Origin: Methanobrevibacter sp. TMH8
Lineage (GTDB): Archaea; Methanobacteriota; Methanobacteria; Methanobacteriales; Methanobacteriaceae
Assembly: GCF_020148105.1 (NCBI RefSeq)
Contig: NZ_JAHLZE010000035.1
Location: forward strand, 1 to 64,000
Reading direction: 5' to 3'
DNA: 64,000 nt
Each line of letters begins with the position of its first letter. The first letter of the stretch is position 1. The notes under the pieces were generated by a model. The model ran no database searches. It saw only the letters and a program-made list of their open reading frames with translations, and was not told where the DNA came from. Made by a program: the position numbers and the translations under genes. This document shows positions 18,498 through 27,942 of the stretch, piece by piece.

Positions 18498-18545
18498 TAT
18501 AAAATTTTGTATAATTGTTCTAATTTTTATAAAATTTTGTATAAT
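18498..18545. repeat. Duplicated 18-nt dyad
   Basis: TATAAAATTTTGTATAAT occurs at 18498-18515 and again at 18528-18545, a 30-nt period, about three helical turns. Each copy is nearly palindromic around AAAATTTT. It could be a paired protein-binding site. Confidence 0.6.
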
Positions 18546-18962
18546 GTTTAACAAAATTTAAATACAATGATATTAAAAATAATAACTAATAATAATAACA
18601 TTCTTATAGATAATTAAAATATTTATGATTATATAAAAATCATTCATTATTTAACATATTTTGAATAATTATTCATTATTTAATATATTTGAATAATTAC
18701 TATCAGTTAATAAATAAAATTTTTAAAGATTAAAAACTAATAAGATTACTTTAAGTAAATAATTATTAAAAATCTTTTTCATATTTGGTTAACAATGTTA
18801 AGATTAAATATTTGTTTATAAATTTATAAAATAATTGTATTATTAGATAATTATATTATATTTATAAACTATATTTATTTAATCTCTAAATCATAATTAA
18901 ATTGAATATAAAAAGGTTATAAATCTTTTGACCTTTTATTGAATAGATAGTGGGGGATTTCT

Positions 18963-19820
18963 ATCAAAAATCATAACACAAAAATTAGAGAAAAAAAGTT
19001 AAACACTAAAATTAAGAATGGGATTGATTTTCAGATGAATCAAACGGAATCGGAACAATTTAGTGAATTTGAATTCCAAAATGATTTGGATATTTCTTGC
19101 ATTTCTTATGTTTCTGGTGGTTATATAGCTGCTAATTATCAAGTTTTTGATAATATTCCCAATACATCTATTTCTCGGGAAATTTTAAAAGAATCTATAA
19201 AAGGAACACCTATAATCAAAATAGGATCTGCTCCTCTGAAATTAATGATAGTTGCAGGGATCCATGGTAATGAATTACCTCCCCAAATAGCTGCAATACA
19301 GTTGATACATAAATTATATAATCTTCATAAAGAAAATAATTTAAATGGAAGTGTATATATAATTCCTTTTTCAGCTCCAAAGTCTACAATGGTTAATTCA
19401 AGATGGTTTGATGGAGTTGATTTAAATAGAGTAAGTACTGTTCATGGTTCACTTAGTAATGATATTTTAGCTAAAGTTAAAAAATTAGATATAAAATCAG
19501 TAGGAGATTTTCATTCAACTTCTCTTAATAGTGTGCCGGGTAAAGAAGGAATATTTTGTGCATTAAAACCTTCTCCAGAAAGTTTTCAAATTGGTAAATT
19601 TATTGCAGATTCTATTGAATCAGAATTGTTATTTTACAAAAATGCTGGTAATGCATATCAAGGTGCAATTGAAGATGAATGTAATATGATGGGAATCCCA
19701 TCTGTTACATGTGAAGTTTTATCTGCTAATGGTATTGCTGAAAAAGATACTTGTAATAGATCTTTAGAACAAATGGAATCTTATTTATCTTATTTTGGAA
19801 TAATACCTGCTGATTCATAG
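18963..19820 (+). CDS. Succinylglutamate desuccinylase/aspartoacylase family (M14) hydrolase
   Basis: The protein is a zinc-dependent amidohydrolase of the M14 type. The ligand set is complete: VAGIHGNELPPQ (HxxE), DLNR after WFDGV, a third ligand in GDFHSTS, and the catalytic-type Glu in SVTCEVLSANG. The substrate is unknown. The first ATG in the frame is at 19035 (261 residues), with only a weak upstream GGGATTG. The frame stays open upstream to a TAG at 18948 and contains GTGGGGG followed six bases later by ATC at 18963. The longer 285-residue form with a near-cognate start is therefore possible; use 19035 if only canonical starts are accepted. Confidence 0.75.
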   Translation: MKNHNTKIREKKLNTKIKNGIDFQMNQTESEQFSEFEFQNDLDISCISYVSGGYIAANYQVFDNIPNTSISREILKESIKGTPIIKIGSAPLKLMIVAGIHGNELPPQIAAIQLIHKLYNLHKENNLNGSVYIIPFSAPKSTMVNSRWFDGVDLNRVSTVHGSLSNDILAKVKKLDIKSVGDFHSTSLNSVPGKEGIFCALKPSPESFQIGKFIADSIESELLFYKNAGNAYQGAIEDECNMMGIPSVTCEVLSANGIAEKDTCNRSLEQMESYLSYFGIIPADS

Positions 19821-19836
19821 TTATTTATTTCATCAG

Positions 19837-19858
19837 CACTGATTAATTGTAATCAGTG
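19837..19858. terminator. Perfect 9-bp hairpin after the M14 hydrolase gene
   Basis: CACTGATTA-ATTG-TAATCAGTG forms a 9-bp stem with a 4-nt loop, 17 nt after the stop at 19820. It is followed by AT-rich sequence with T runs from 19880. It could be an mRNA 3' end structure or a protein-binding palindrome. Confidence 0.45.
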
Positions 19859-20090
19859 ATTAATTATATAATAAATAACTTTTGTTTCTTATTTTAATTT
19901 CTTATTTTAATTTTCTAATTAATTTTTTACTATTCAATCTTTTAATCTATTTAAACTATTTTAATTTTTAAATACTATTTACTATTTTTGCAATAAATTA
20001 CTTTTCATCATCTTGGAAAATTGATAAGTTATATGATAATAAAAGTAATTATATTATTATTTTGATTAATTTTTTAGATTTGGTGATATT

Positions 20091-20939
20091 ATTTCTTCTT
20101 ATAAAGGTCATTCTATATTTGCATTATTTTTGGCATTTTTATTTTTTCCAAATCCTATTTCTATAGCTATTGCTTTAATCGGAGCTAATTTACCTGATTT
20201 TGATCATGATATCAAAAAAATTAACCTTTATAAGATGGAAATAATAGGTCTCCTTTTCTTTATAATTTTGTATATAGCTAAACTTCCTTATTTTATTGGG
20301 ATTATTCTGTGTATTTTACCAATTATCTTTTATTATTCTAATCATAGGGGATTTACTCACTCGTTATTAGGAATTATTATTCTATCAATATTGATATTTT
20401 GTGTAGTGGTAATGGCAGTAAATATTTTATCACCATTTTTAAATTCATTTGATTTAATGAATATGGGGAATGGAATTTTTCCTTTTAATTTATTAGCTAT
20501 GAGTTTGATAGTGATAATTTTAGCTGTTTTAACTTTAAATAAAAAGATTATAGCTCCATTTTTGTTATTATTTTTATTAGGAATGCTATTTTTACCAGAA
20601 GGATTTTTAAGATTTTTGCTTCCATTTTATAATGATATTTATAGATATATTTATTCTATAGTTTTTTTAAATTATTTAAATAATGTATATTTTGATTATT
20701 TACAATTTATTTTTAACTATAAATATTATATGATTGCCATATTTATATTTTTACCATTATTTCTAGGATTTTTCAGTCATTTAATTCTTGATGCATTAAC
20801 TCCTGCAGGAATAAAGCTATTTGCTCCATTTTCTTCAAAAAAATTTCATAAAAAGTTCGCATTGCTTTCATTAGTATTAATTTCAATACTATTTTTTACT
20901 ATATTAGCTATTTTGAATTGGAATTTGATATTTGCTTAA
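20091..20939 (+). CDS. YdjM/DUF457-type membrane-bound metal-dependent hydrolase
   Basis: This integral membrane protein of about 282 residues has the YdjM (LexA-binding, inner-membrane) hydrolase pattern: SYKGHSIFALFLAFLFF at the N-terminus, GANLPDFDHDIKK, NHRGFTHSLLG and FSHLILDALTPAGIKLFAPF. The conserved His and Asp residues suggest a metal site. About seven membrane segments are predicted. The first canonical start, TTG at 20130, would delete the conserved KGH motif. The frame is open back to TAA at 20067 and has GGTGAT at 20082-20087 followed by ATT at 20088 and 20091, so an AUU start is proposed. Its function in archaea is unknown. Confidence 0.7.
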   Translation: MSSYKGHSIFALFLAFLFFPNPISIAIALIGANLPDFDHDIKKINLYKMEIIGLLFFIILYIAKLPYFIGIILCILPIIFYYSNHRGFTHSLLGIIILSILIFCVVVMAVNILSPFLNSFDLMNMGNGIFPFNLLAMSLIVIILAVLTLNKKIIAPFLLLFLLGMLFLPEGFLRFLLPFYNDIYRYIYSIVFLNYLNNVYFDYLQFIFNYKYYMIAIFIFLPLFLGFFSHLILDALTPAGIKLFAPFSSKKFHKKFALLSLVLISILFFTILAILNWNLIFA

Positions 20940-21254
20940 TTAATATCACATAATAGTAAAAAATTATTTTATAATAATGTTTTATAATTAATTTTTATCC
21001 ATTTTTATCTTTCATATATTGATGAATATAGAAAGATTTATAATAAATAATCATGATAATCTTAATTAATAATCATGATTAAATTATATGTTAATAATTT
21101 TTCATGTTTTTATATTATAATTAATTATAGAAATAAATAGAAATTAACTTATGGAAAACTAATTAATATAATTTTAAGTTAATGTATAAGCATATCTATA
21201 AATATCAAAAATAATCTTGCTTTGCATTGATTTAACAAATGGAGATTCTTTAAA
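20940..21254. other. Upstream region of the ehb operon
   Basis: AT-rich sequence that must contain the ehb promoter. A CTATAAATATC element at about 21193-21203 is a TATA candidate some 50 bp before ehbA. A duplicated ATAATCATGATTAA-like segment lies at 21045-21080. No gene was seen. Confidence 0.45.
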
Positions 21255-21572
21255 ATGTTCTTAACTCGAATTTATTATGGAATATCTTACTTTATAGTAC
21301 TTATAAAGGAGATAATACTTGCAACTATTGATACTGCTGTTAGGGCTGTTAAAGGTGGGAAAACTATTGACCCGATAGTCATTGACATTAAAACAGACCT
21401 CAAACGTCCAGTATCACAGACAATATTAGCTAACAGTATTACACTTACTCCTGGAACATTAACAATAGATGTAGATAGTGAAAATCAGTTGCTTAAAGTA
21501 GCTATTATAGCACCAAGAGATGTCAAGGATGTTATTCCATTTGAGCCTTATATTAAAAAAATGTTAGAATGA
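21255..21572 (+). CDS. ehbA: Energy-converting hydrogenase B subunit A (MnhE-like)
   Basis: The 105-residue protein is the first of a run of membrane subunits related to Na+/H+ antiporter MnhE. It has one N-terminal membrane segment (about residues 5-27) followed by KTDLKRPVSQTILANSITLTPGTLTIDVD, the MnhE signature. In Methanobacteriales Ehb is a membrane [NiFe] hydrogenase that uses ion-motive force to reduce ferredoxin for carbon fixation. The gene order from here to 32627 matches ehbA-Q. A GGAG ribosome binding site precedes the ATG. Confidence 0.9.
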   Translation: MFLTRIYYGISYFIVLIKEIILATIDTAVRAVKGGKTIDPIVIDIKTDLKRPVSQTILANSITLTPGTLTIDVDSENQLLKVAIIAPRDVKDVIPFEPYIKKMLE

Positions 21573-21708
21573 AATAAATTCAAAATTATAATTCAAAATT
21601 ATTATTTAATAATTTAATATATAAATAATTTAATATAATTTAATAATCAGTATAATTAATGTAAATTTGTCGTTTAAATTTTCTTAAATCATGTAAAATG
21701 TGATAACA

Positions 21709-21969
21709 ATGGATGTACTGTTGATTTCAAAATATATTTTAATAGTAGCACTTGTAATATTCATGTTCGCTTCTGTTAGGATACTTACTCATAGGACAAT
21801 AGCTATGGGGCTTATTGGATGCTCTACATTTTCTTTAGCTACTGCTGTACTCCTTTTAATAGCAGGAGATTTGTATTCTATTGATTTTACTAAAGATATA
21901 GCTTTAGCATTGCTTCTTTTAGGTGTTATAGGTACAATAGCTTTTGCAATAGTATTAAGGAGGGAATAA
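21709..21969 (+). CDS. ehbB: Energy-converting hydrogenase B subunit B (MnhF-like)
   Basis: This small membrane protein of 86 residues has three predicted helices. VRILTHRTIAMGLIGCSTFSLATAVLLL is characteristic of the MnhF/MrpF family, a likely part of the ion-translocating module of Ehb. The frame begins with a GTG at 21700 (MITMDVLL), but that GTGAT is better read as the ribosome binding site for ATG 21709. The next gene, ehbC, starts 1 nt after the stop, so the two are tightly coupled. Confidence 0.88.
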   Translation: MDVLLISKYILIVALVIFMFASVRILTHRTIAMGLIGCSTFSLATAVLLLIAGDLYSIDFTKDIALALLLLGVIGTIAFAIVLRRE

Positions 21970-21970
21970 T

Positions 21971-22615
21971 ATGCTTGGTTTTGCTATAGAAATTATTCAA
22001 TCAATTTGTCTTATTATTGCAGCTATTATAATATTGATAACTGCTTTTGGAATACTTCGTCTTGATGATGGTATGGAGAAAGTAATATATGTAAGGATTC
22101 ACATGTTGGGAATGGTTGATATTGCATGTGTACTGGCTATGATTGGTTTGGGCCAATATCTTCTTGCAGGACTTTACTTTATATTAGCTCCATTTGTAGC
22201 TCATGCAATGGCTAATGCTTATTATTTTGGTGAAGATGATCGTAAGTATGAAACTAATGATGAACTTACAGGTAGAGTAAATGATAATTTATATACAGAA
22301 TTAGCTCTTAATAATAATACAAAGATTGATGCTGAATTTAAGTCTAATATTGTATCTTATACTAAATCTGAAGAATTTAAAGGTCTTATTTCTGATAAAC
22401 GTGATGTTGTTATTAAAGAAGTTACTACTGATGATATTGAAAATAGCAATTTAAGTAAATATAAAGACAATAAATATAACAAAGACATTAATGCTATTGA
22501 TAACGATAATAAAGAATATAACGACAATAACGACAATAACGACAATAGCAACAATAAAGATAATAATATGGATAATAGAAATAAAGATGAGGAAGGAGGA
22601 GAAAAGCATGATTGA
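21971..22615 (+). CDS. ehbC: Energy-converting hydrogenase B subunit C (MnhG-like) with Asn/Asp-rich tail
   Basis: Residues 1-95 are the MnhG-like membrane domain, with the signature [37 protein letters not shown]. Beyond about residue 100 comes a hydrophilic extension that ends in a low-complexity stretch of Asn, Asp and Lys (about 150-214, repeats of NDN and DNN). That tail comes from AAY/GAY-rich repeats and is longer than expected for the family. It has no obvious role and may be an expandable, disordered cytoplasmic tail. Its last 8 nt overlap ehbD. The start follows AGGAGGGAATAAT. Confidence 0.88.
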   Translation: MLGFAIEIIQSICLIIAAIIILITAFGILRLDDGMEKVIYVRIHMLGMVDIACVLAMIGLGQYLLAGLYFILAPFVAHAMANAYYFGEDDRKYETNDELTGRVNDNLYTELALNNNTKIDAEFKSNIVSYTKSEEFKGLISDKRDVVIKEVTTDDIENSNLSKYKDNKYNKDINAIDNDNKEYNDNNDNNDNSNNKDNNMDNRNKDEEGGEKHD

Positions 22616-22844
22616 AATTGTAGTAATGATTATTGCAGTTCTAGGATGTATTCTTGCAGTTATGCAGAGAGACTTACTTAAAGCCGCTATTTTAACTGGA
22701 ATCAATGGAGCATCTGTAGCTTTTCTTTTTCAATTTTTATTAGCTCCAGATGTAGCTTTAACTCAAGCTATTGTTGGTGCAGCCATTGTTCCAGTATTTT
22801 TAGCTCTTGCTGTATATAAAACTCAAAGGACTGATGAATCATGA
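22608..22844 (+). CDS. ehbD: Energy-converting hydrogenase B subunit D (DUF4040/MnhB N-terminal-like)
   Basis: The 78-residue membrane subunit has three helices: [19 protein letters not shown], then [35 protein letters not shown] and a final hydrophobic segment. The motif [17 protein letters not shown] is the signature of the DUF4040 subunits of Mrp antiporters and group 4 hydrogenases. ATG at 22608 follows GGAAGGAGGAG, overlaps the ehbC stop, and its own stop overlaps the ehbE start (ATGA). The frame runs further upstream only because it reads the ehbC repeats in another frame. Confidence 0.88.
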   Translation: MIEIVVMIIAVLGCILAVMQRDLLKAAILTGINGASVAFLFQFLLAPDVALTQAIVGAAIVPVFLALAVYKTQRTDES

Positions 22845-23230
22845 TTGATTTGATGAATTTTCTAACAGATACTCAACTTTTAGCACTGCTCACTTCAGCT
22901 GCTTTTATTGTTGTTGGTCTTTATGCAGCTATATTTTTGGATAATATTATAAAAAAGATTATTGGAATAGCTTTTATTGAAGAAGGAGCTAATTTATTTA
23001 TTATAACTCTTGGTTACAAAGCTGGTGGAGTTGTTCCAATTATAATGCCTGGTATGACACAAAATTGGTTTGCAGCAAATTCTGCTTATCCTTTACCTCA
23101 AGCTTTAGTTCTCACAAGTATTGTTATTGGAGCAAGTACATTAGCTGTAATGTTAGCTATAGCTATGATTTTATATAGGAAACATGGTACATTAAGTGCA
23201 TCAGTATTGTTAGGTGATAATAATGAATGA
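22841..23230 (+). CDS. ehbE: Energy-converting hydrogenase B subunit E (MnhC/NuoK-like)
   Basis: A 129-residue membrane protein with three helices. It belongs to the MnhC/NuoK family: [33 protein letters not shown] includes the membrane-embedded Glu pair, and [22 protein letters not shown] is the third helix. In NuoK relatives these glutamates take part in proton movement. The start overlaps the ehbD stop by 4 nt and the 3' end overlaps ehbF, so translation is probably coupled. Confidence 0.9.
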   Translation: MIDLMNFLTDTQLLALLTSAAFIVVGLYAAIFLDNIIKKIIGIAFIEEGANLFIITLGYKAGGVVPIIMPGMTQNWFAANSAYPLPQALVLTSIVIGASTLAVMLAIAMILYRKHGTLSASVLLGDNNE

Positions 23231-24716
23231 ACTAATTCCTTTGATGGTAGTCATTCCATTAATTTGTGCACTACTTCTTAATCTTTTCCATAAAAAAGAT
23301 AGAACTGTAAAAATAATTGCTATTATAGTAGCTATTGCTATACCAATCATTCCTTTAATTGCAAACTATGGTTTACACTATTTTGGTGGACATGCACCTT
23401 TAATAACTGACCCAACATTATTAAGTACACTTCCAGCGTCAATTGCTAATTCTACTTTAGCTACTTTCCATCCAGCTATTACATATTCATTTGAAGCTTT
23501 CCAGAAATTATTTATATTTATATTGGGAATTGTAGCATTTTTTGCAATTTTCACATCATTAAATCAAAACAAAAAGGTTTCAGGACCTTTAATGTTTTTA
23601 ATGTTCATGGGAACAGCTGCAGTTACTGCAATACTTCTTTCTGATGATATTTTTAATATATATGTTTTCTTTGAGATAGCTGCTTTAACTCAAGTTGGAA
23701 TTATTTTAACTTCAAAATCAGATAATAATTACCAAATGGCCCTTAAATATTTGATCTTAGGGTCTATTGGTGGCCCATTGATGCTTTTAGGTATAGGATT
23801 TGTCCTAGGGGTAATAGGTAGTGTAAATATAACTGATATTGTTTATGCAATTTCTCATAATTTGGTTAATCCATTTTCACCAGCATTAATATTTGCTTTT
23901 GGTTTAATATTCTTTGGTTGGCTGTATGCATCAGGTTTACCTCCATTTCACACTATTAAATCAGGAATTTATAGTAAAGCTCTTCCAAACTCTGCAGCAT
24001 TACTTCAAGCCTTTACTGTAATAACATTTATAGGTATTGGAATAGCAATATTTAGAATATTTTCCTATTTACCATTCTTCCACACATTGTTATTACTATT
24101 TTCATTAGCTGCAATGATTTTAGGTGTCACGATGGCTATTATGCAAACTGACTTTAGGAGAATGCTTGGATTTTTAGCTTTAGGTGAGCTTGGTTTTATT
24201 TTACTTGGATTTGCTCTTGGAACTCAATTTTCAATAACAGCGGGTCTTTTCCAAGCAGTCAATGAATTAATAGTAACTGCATTATTATTCATTGGATTAG
24301 GAACTGTATTATATCTTACTAAAACGTCAGACACTAATAAACTTGGGGGATTGATTGTAAACAACCCAATAGTAGCGATAATGGTATTAATAGGTGGATT
24401 AGCCATGGCTGGTGTTCCTCCTTTAAATGGATTCCAAAGTAAATTAATGATTATTCAAGCATCTTTAAATTCAGGATTTCCTGAAATATCAATCATTGCT
24501 GTTTTAGTAAGTATTGTAACATTCATGGTTTTTGTAAAAGCATTCCATTCAATTTATTTAAAACCAAAACCAAATGATTTGAAAATATTGGATAAACCAA
24601 TTCCAAAATCATCAGTTTTTGCAATAACTGTATTATTGATATTGTGTATTATATTGGGACTTTTCCCACATTTAGCTACAGACAGCATTTCACAATTTGC
24701 AATGGGGTTGATTTAG
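23223..24716 (+). CDS. ehbF: Energy-converting hydrogenase B subunit F (MnhD/NuoL-M-N-like)
   Basis: A large antiporter-like membrane subunit of 497 residues with about fourteen helices. It contains the proton-channel motifs of the NuoL/M/N and MrpD family: [20 protein letters not shown] with the helix-5-type Glu, [20 protein letters not shown] with Lys, and [25 protein letters not shown]. An internal Lys and Glu rich [23 protein letters not shown] follows. The frame could begin at GTG 23214, but AGGTGATAATA positions the ribosome at ATG 23223. The gene overlaps ehbE by 8 nt and abuts ehbG. It is the likely ion pump of the complex. Confidence 0.93.
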   Translation: MNELIPLMVVIPLICALLLNLFHKKDRTVKIIAIIVAIAIPIIPLIANYGLHYFGGHAPLITDPTLLSTLPASIANSTLATFHPAITYSFEAFQKLFIFILGIVAFFAIFTSLNQNKKVSGPLMFLMFMGTAAVTAILLSDDIFNIYVFFEIAALTQVGIILTSKSDNNYQMALKYLILGSIGGPLMLLGIGFVLGVIGSVNITDIVYAISHNLVNPFSPALIFAFGLIFFGWLYASGLPPFHTIKSGIYSKALPNSAALLQAFTVITFIGIGIAIFRIFSYLPFFHTLLLLFSLAAMILGVTMAIMQTDFRRMLGFLALGELGFILLGFALGTQFSITAGLFQAVNELIVTALLFIGLGTVLYLTKTSDTNKLGGLIVNNPIVAIMVLIGGLAMAGVPPLNGFQSKLMIIQASLNSGFPEISIIAVLVSIVTFMVFVKAFHSIYLKPKPNDLKILDKPIPKSSVFAITVLLILCIILGLFPHLATDSISQFAMGLI

Positions 24717-25061
24717 ATGGGTTTATATGAAAAAATAATAAATTCCTTTAAAAATGTTACAAATATTAAAGAAAGGCTAAAAGAAGATTTAGCTACTAAT
24801 GAGTCTGTTTCATCAGCTTTAGCTGCAGAATTAACTCTTATTTCAACTCTTCTTATTGCAATAATATTACTTAGGCGTATTAGTATTTTATTAACCATAA
24901 TACTGGTTTTGGCAATTGGCTTATTTTTAGTCACAAATATGCCTTTAATTCCAAAACTAAAAAGAGAACAAAGTGATTCTTTAGATAAAATGGCATTTTA
25001 TGCTATTCTTACCTTAGGTATACTAATAACAGTAATTTACTGGGGGACTAGACATGTCTAA
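24717..25061 (+). CDS. ehbG: Energy-converting hydrogenase B subunit G
   Basis: A 114-residue protein with an amphipathic N-terminal part (residues 1-35) followed by three hydrophobic segments (about 36-53, 55-72 and 90-108). By sequence alone it is not a well-known family. The assignment to EhbG rests on its position between ehbF and ehbH in a colinear operon. The ATG begins directly after the ehbF stop codon and its 3' end overlaps ehbH by 8 nt. Confidence 0.8.
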   Translation: MGLYEKIINSFKNVTNIKERLKEDLATNESVSSALAAELTLISTLLIAIILLRRISILLTIILVLAIGLFLVTNMPLIPKLKREQSDSLDKMAFYAILTLGILITVIYWGTRHV

Positions 25062-25416
25062 TGATAATAAATCTAATGAACATAAAGGAACTAGAACTCT
25101 TATATTGTCAATAGCCACAGCTCTCTTCTCTATAACATTATTCGATGTTATGTTTGGATTTAGTAAGATTATTGATCCCGGTATTAGTAAAATTTACAAT
25201 TATTTAGGTACTTCTATTGAACCTAATATGATAACTTTAGTAGTATTTGATTGGAGAGGTTATGATACTCTTGGTGAATCATTAATATTAGTTACTGCAG
25301 TAATTGTTGTTCTCTTGATATTTGGAAGAGGTTTGGTTGATGGAGATACTGATGAGGATGTGGGTATTACTAAAAATGAAAATGAAAATATTACTAATGA
25401 GGAGGAAAAACAATGA
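25054..25416 (+). CDS. ehbH: Energy-converting hydrogenase B subunit H (MnhB N-terminal-like)
   Basis: A 120-residue protein with an N-terminal hydrophilic start, a membrane helix at about 15-35, and a second near residues 75-92 containing [28 protein letters not shown]. The WRGYDTLGE signature is shared with the linker between MnhA and MnhB subunits of Mrp antiporters and with group 4 hydrogenases. An acidic tail follows. Translation is coupled at both ends, by overlap with ehbG and an ATGA overlap with ehbI. Confidence 0.85.
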   Translation: MSNDNKSNEHKGTRTLILSIATALFSITLFDVMFGFSKIIDPGISKIYNYLGTSIEPNMITLVVFDWRGYDTLGESLILVTAVIVVLLIFGRGLVDGDTDEDVGITKNENENITNEEEKQ

Positions 25417-25931
25417 ATCCTATTCTTAAGTTATTTGCCTTTCCAACTGCATTTGTACTTGTTTGTTTGGGAATAATGACTATTTTAGGGGGGCATATTA
25501 CTCCGGGTGGTGGTTTCCAAGGAGGGGCCATGATAGCTGGTGGAGTTATATTGTGTATAATTGTTTATGGCCTTGAATACAGTCCTATTCATTTTTCCCA
25601 CGATTTCATATCTGCAATTGAAAGTATTGGTGCTCTTGGATACATTAGCCTTGGATTGGTTGGTTTATTTGCTTCAGGATTCTTCCTTTATAACGTAGGT
25701 ACAGACTTTTATGGATTGCTTCCTCAGTATTTAGTTAATATATTCCATTATCCAGATCCAACCAACGCAGGAATAGTTCCTTACTTTAATATTTTAGTTG
25801 GTTTAAAAGTATTTGTAGGTTTGAGTGCTGTTGTAATTGCATTTTCGCAATTTGATAAAGTTAAAGATCATATTACTAATGATGATAATGATGATAAGGA
25901 TAATGTTAGTGATGATGGAGCAGGAGATTAA
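25413..25931 (+). CDS. ehbI: Energy-converting hydrogenase B subunit I (MnhB-like)
   Basis: A 172-residue membrane protein with four or five helices and the MnhB motif [28 protein letters not shown] near residue 25. [19 protein letters not shown] forms the last helix. The final 20 residues are an acidic Asp/Asn repeat, similar in style to the ehbC tail. It is part of the Mrp-like antiporter half of Ehb. The start ATG overlaps the ehbH stop and follows GAGGAGGAAAAACA. Confidence 0.9.
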   Translation: MNPILKLFAFPTAFVLVCLGIMTILGGHITPGGGFQGGAMIAGGVILCIIVYGLEYSPIHFSHDFISAIESIGALGYISLGLVGLFASGFFLYNVGTDFYGLLPQYLVNIFHYPDPTNAGIVPYFNILVGLKVFVGLSAVVIAFSQFDKVKDHITNDDNDDKDNVSDDGAGD

Positions 25932-25934
25932 ACT

Positions 25935-26198
25935 ATGTTATATTTGGGACCAGTAATATTTGGATTTTTAATAGGGTTTATTGTAGGAATACGAATTAGA
26001 GATATTCCTGGAAGTGGTATTAGCTTTACTCTTGGATCTTATATTACTATACTCATTGTAGCTATTGTAATTGCATGGCAATCTGGACCATATCCATTTT
26101 TCGACGATGTCCCAATATCTACATCGTTCTTATCTGGAGCAATAGGTTTAATAGTAGGTAATATACTTACAAAAATTTATCATAGAAATAATAATTAA
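25935..26198 (+). CDS. ehbJ: Energy-converting hydrogenase B subunit J
   Basis: An 87-residue protein with three hydrophobic segments: 3-20, 30-47 and 62-80. It has no strong independent family signature that I recognise. The EhbJ assignment comes from its place between ehbI and the polyferredoxin ehbK. It starts 3 nt after the ehbI stop with AGGAGATTAAACT as ribosome binding site. A gap of about 110 bp follows before ehbK, the first larger break in the operon. Confidence 0.8.
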   Translation: MLYLGPVIFGFLIGFIVGIRIRDIPGSGISFTLGSYITILIVAIVIAWQSGPYPFFDDVPISTSFLSGAIGLIVGNILTKIYHRNNN

Positions 26199-26307
26199 TC
26201 AAAATTAATTTATAAAGAGAATTAATTTATAATAATTTATAATACTAATTTATAAATAATAAAATATTCATTATTTGAAAGATTTAAGATAATAGGAAGT
26301 TAAAATC

Positions 26308-27852
26308 ATGTTTTTATCAACAAATAAATGCGAAGGAATCGGGGAGTGTGTTAAAATATGCCCTACCGAAGCTATTCGCCTTATCAATGGTAAAGCTTTT
26401 AGTTGTATTACTTGTGGGGCGTGTTTTGAAGCTTGCCCAAATCAAGCAATATTCAAAAATAGATATGGGGGATATGTAGTTGACAGAGCTAAATGTAATG
26501 CCTGTGGAGTTTGTGAATACACTTGTCCAGTTAACAGTATCCATATTGAAGATGGTGTAACTAAAGGTATTTGTGCTAGATGTGGAATATGTATAGATGC
26601 ATGTCCAATTGATGCTAGAATTGATGGTTTTGACTTAATTGAAGAAAAACAATTGAATTTCTTAAAATCTCTTAATTTAGCTATTCCTACTCTTCGAGAA
26701 TCTAAAGCTGTAAAAACAGAAGTTAAAAGAAATTGTGTTGGAACTGATTATGAAGAGTGTATTTTATGTGGAAGGTGTGAATATTATTGTCCTACAAAAG
26801 CTATTAATGTAAGCACTGATCAAGCTGGTGTTTGTACTCAGTGTAGAATTTGTGTTGATGTTTGTCCTGCTGATGCTATAGAAAATGGGGTTATTGATCA
26901 TGATAAATGTGTTTTATGCTTAAATTGTCTTAAAAATTGCCCTAATGGAGCAATCGAAGCAGATAATTTTGAAGTCAATATTATTAAATCTGATGAAGAA
27001 ATTACTGGTTCAATTATTTCTTGTCTTAACTGTGGTTTGTGTGCTGATAATAGTAGTACTGGTGCATTAAAACAAATTGATGGAAAAATGCGATATGATC
27101 CTTCCATTGATTTGAAAGTAGCTATTAATGAACTAGACAATAATGATTATGATAATAAAATTCTTGATAATATTCTAGATGATGCATTTGATGATAATAA
27201 TTCTAAACTTGATGATATTGGTGTAGCTGATGATATGGCATTAGCTAAAGAATTGTTGAAAGTTGAAGTTGAATCTGAAAAACTAAATCAAAGAGCAATT
27301 AATGGATGTCCAGTTTCTACATTAAGAGAAGATGAAGAAAATGATACTGGACTTGTTGGTTATTGTGTATCTTGTGGTAAATGTGTGAAAGTATGTGACA
27401 GACAACATGCACGCAGCTTTATCACAGTTAAATGGGATGGATCAGTTTCTGAAGATTGTATATCTTGTGGAATATGCAGTGAACTTTGTCCAAAAGATGC
27501 AATCACATTAAAAAGAGGTACTATAGAAGTTGATAAGGATAAATGTATTTTATGCGAAACTTGTGGAATCCATTGTCCTGTAGATGCTATTCCTAAAACT
27601 ACTATGGCTAAAAAACGCATAACTAGTGGTTTCAACTTAATAGATAATAAACTATGTATGAATTGTAAATTATGTTATAGAATATGTCCTGAAGATGCAA
27701 TTATCGATCGTGAAGACATCGGCATGATGGTTGTTGATGAAAATAAATGTATATATTGTGGTGCTTGTCGTAATGCTTGTCCTGCAAAAGCATTTATATT
27801 TGAGAGAGAATTTGAAGAATTGAATGATAAAATTAATGATAATACTTCCTAA
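26308..27852 (+). CDS. ehbK: Energy-converting hydrogenase B subunit K, polyferredoxin
   Basis: A 514-residue soluble polyferredoxin expected to carry electrons between the hydrogenase module and its partners. About thirteen ferredoxin motifs can be counted, for example [52 protein letters not shown] and [12 protein letters not shown]. Two are atypical. The first ([12 protein letters not shown]) has Ile where the second Cys should be, and the eighth ([12 protein letters not shown]) lacks the last Cys. An acidic linker separates the two ferredoxin groups (about residues 265-325). The position in the operon and the cluster number fit EhbK. Confidence 0.92.
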   Translation: MFLSTNKCEGIGECVKICPTEAIRLINGKAFSCITCGACFEACPNQAIFKNRYGGYVVDRAKCNACGVCEYTCPVNSIHIEDGVTKGICARCGICIDACPIDARIDGFDLIEEKQLNFLKSLNLAIPTLRESKAVKTEVKRNCVGTDYEECILCGRCEYYCPTKAINVSTDQAGVCTQCRICVDVCPADAIENGVIDHDKCVLCLNCLKNCPNGAIEADNFEVNIIKSDEEITGSIISCLNCGLCADNSSTGALKQIDGKMRYDPSIDLKVAINELDNNDYDNKILDNILDDAFDDNNSKLDDIGVADDMALAKELLKVEVESEKLNQRAINGCPVSTLREDEENDTGLVGYCVSCGKCVKVCDRQHARSFITVKWDGSVSEDCISCGICSELCPKDAITLKRGTIEVDKDKCILCETCGIHCPVDAIPKTTMAKKRITSGFNLIDNKLCMNCKLCYRICPEDAIIDREDIGMMVVDENKCIYCGACRNACPAKAFIFEREFEELNDKINDNTS

Positions 27853-27942
27853 TGATTTATAGTAACATATATTGAATAATTATATTAATAATTATAGACA
27901 ATATTAATTGTAGTAATTTACAATCACACTTATGGTGTTTAA

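Noticed and set aside
22451-22705. Frames in other registers across the ehbC tail (both strands)
   Set aside because: Short-repeat coding DNA stays open in several frames; only the ehbC and ehbD frames have starts and family matches.
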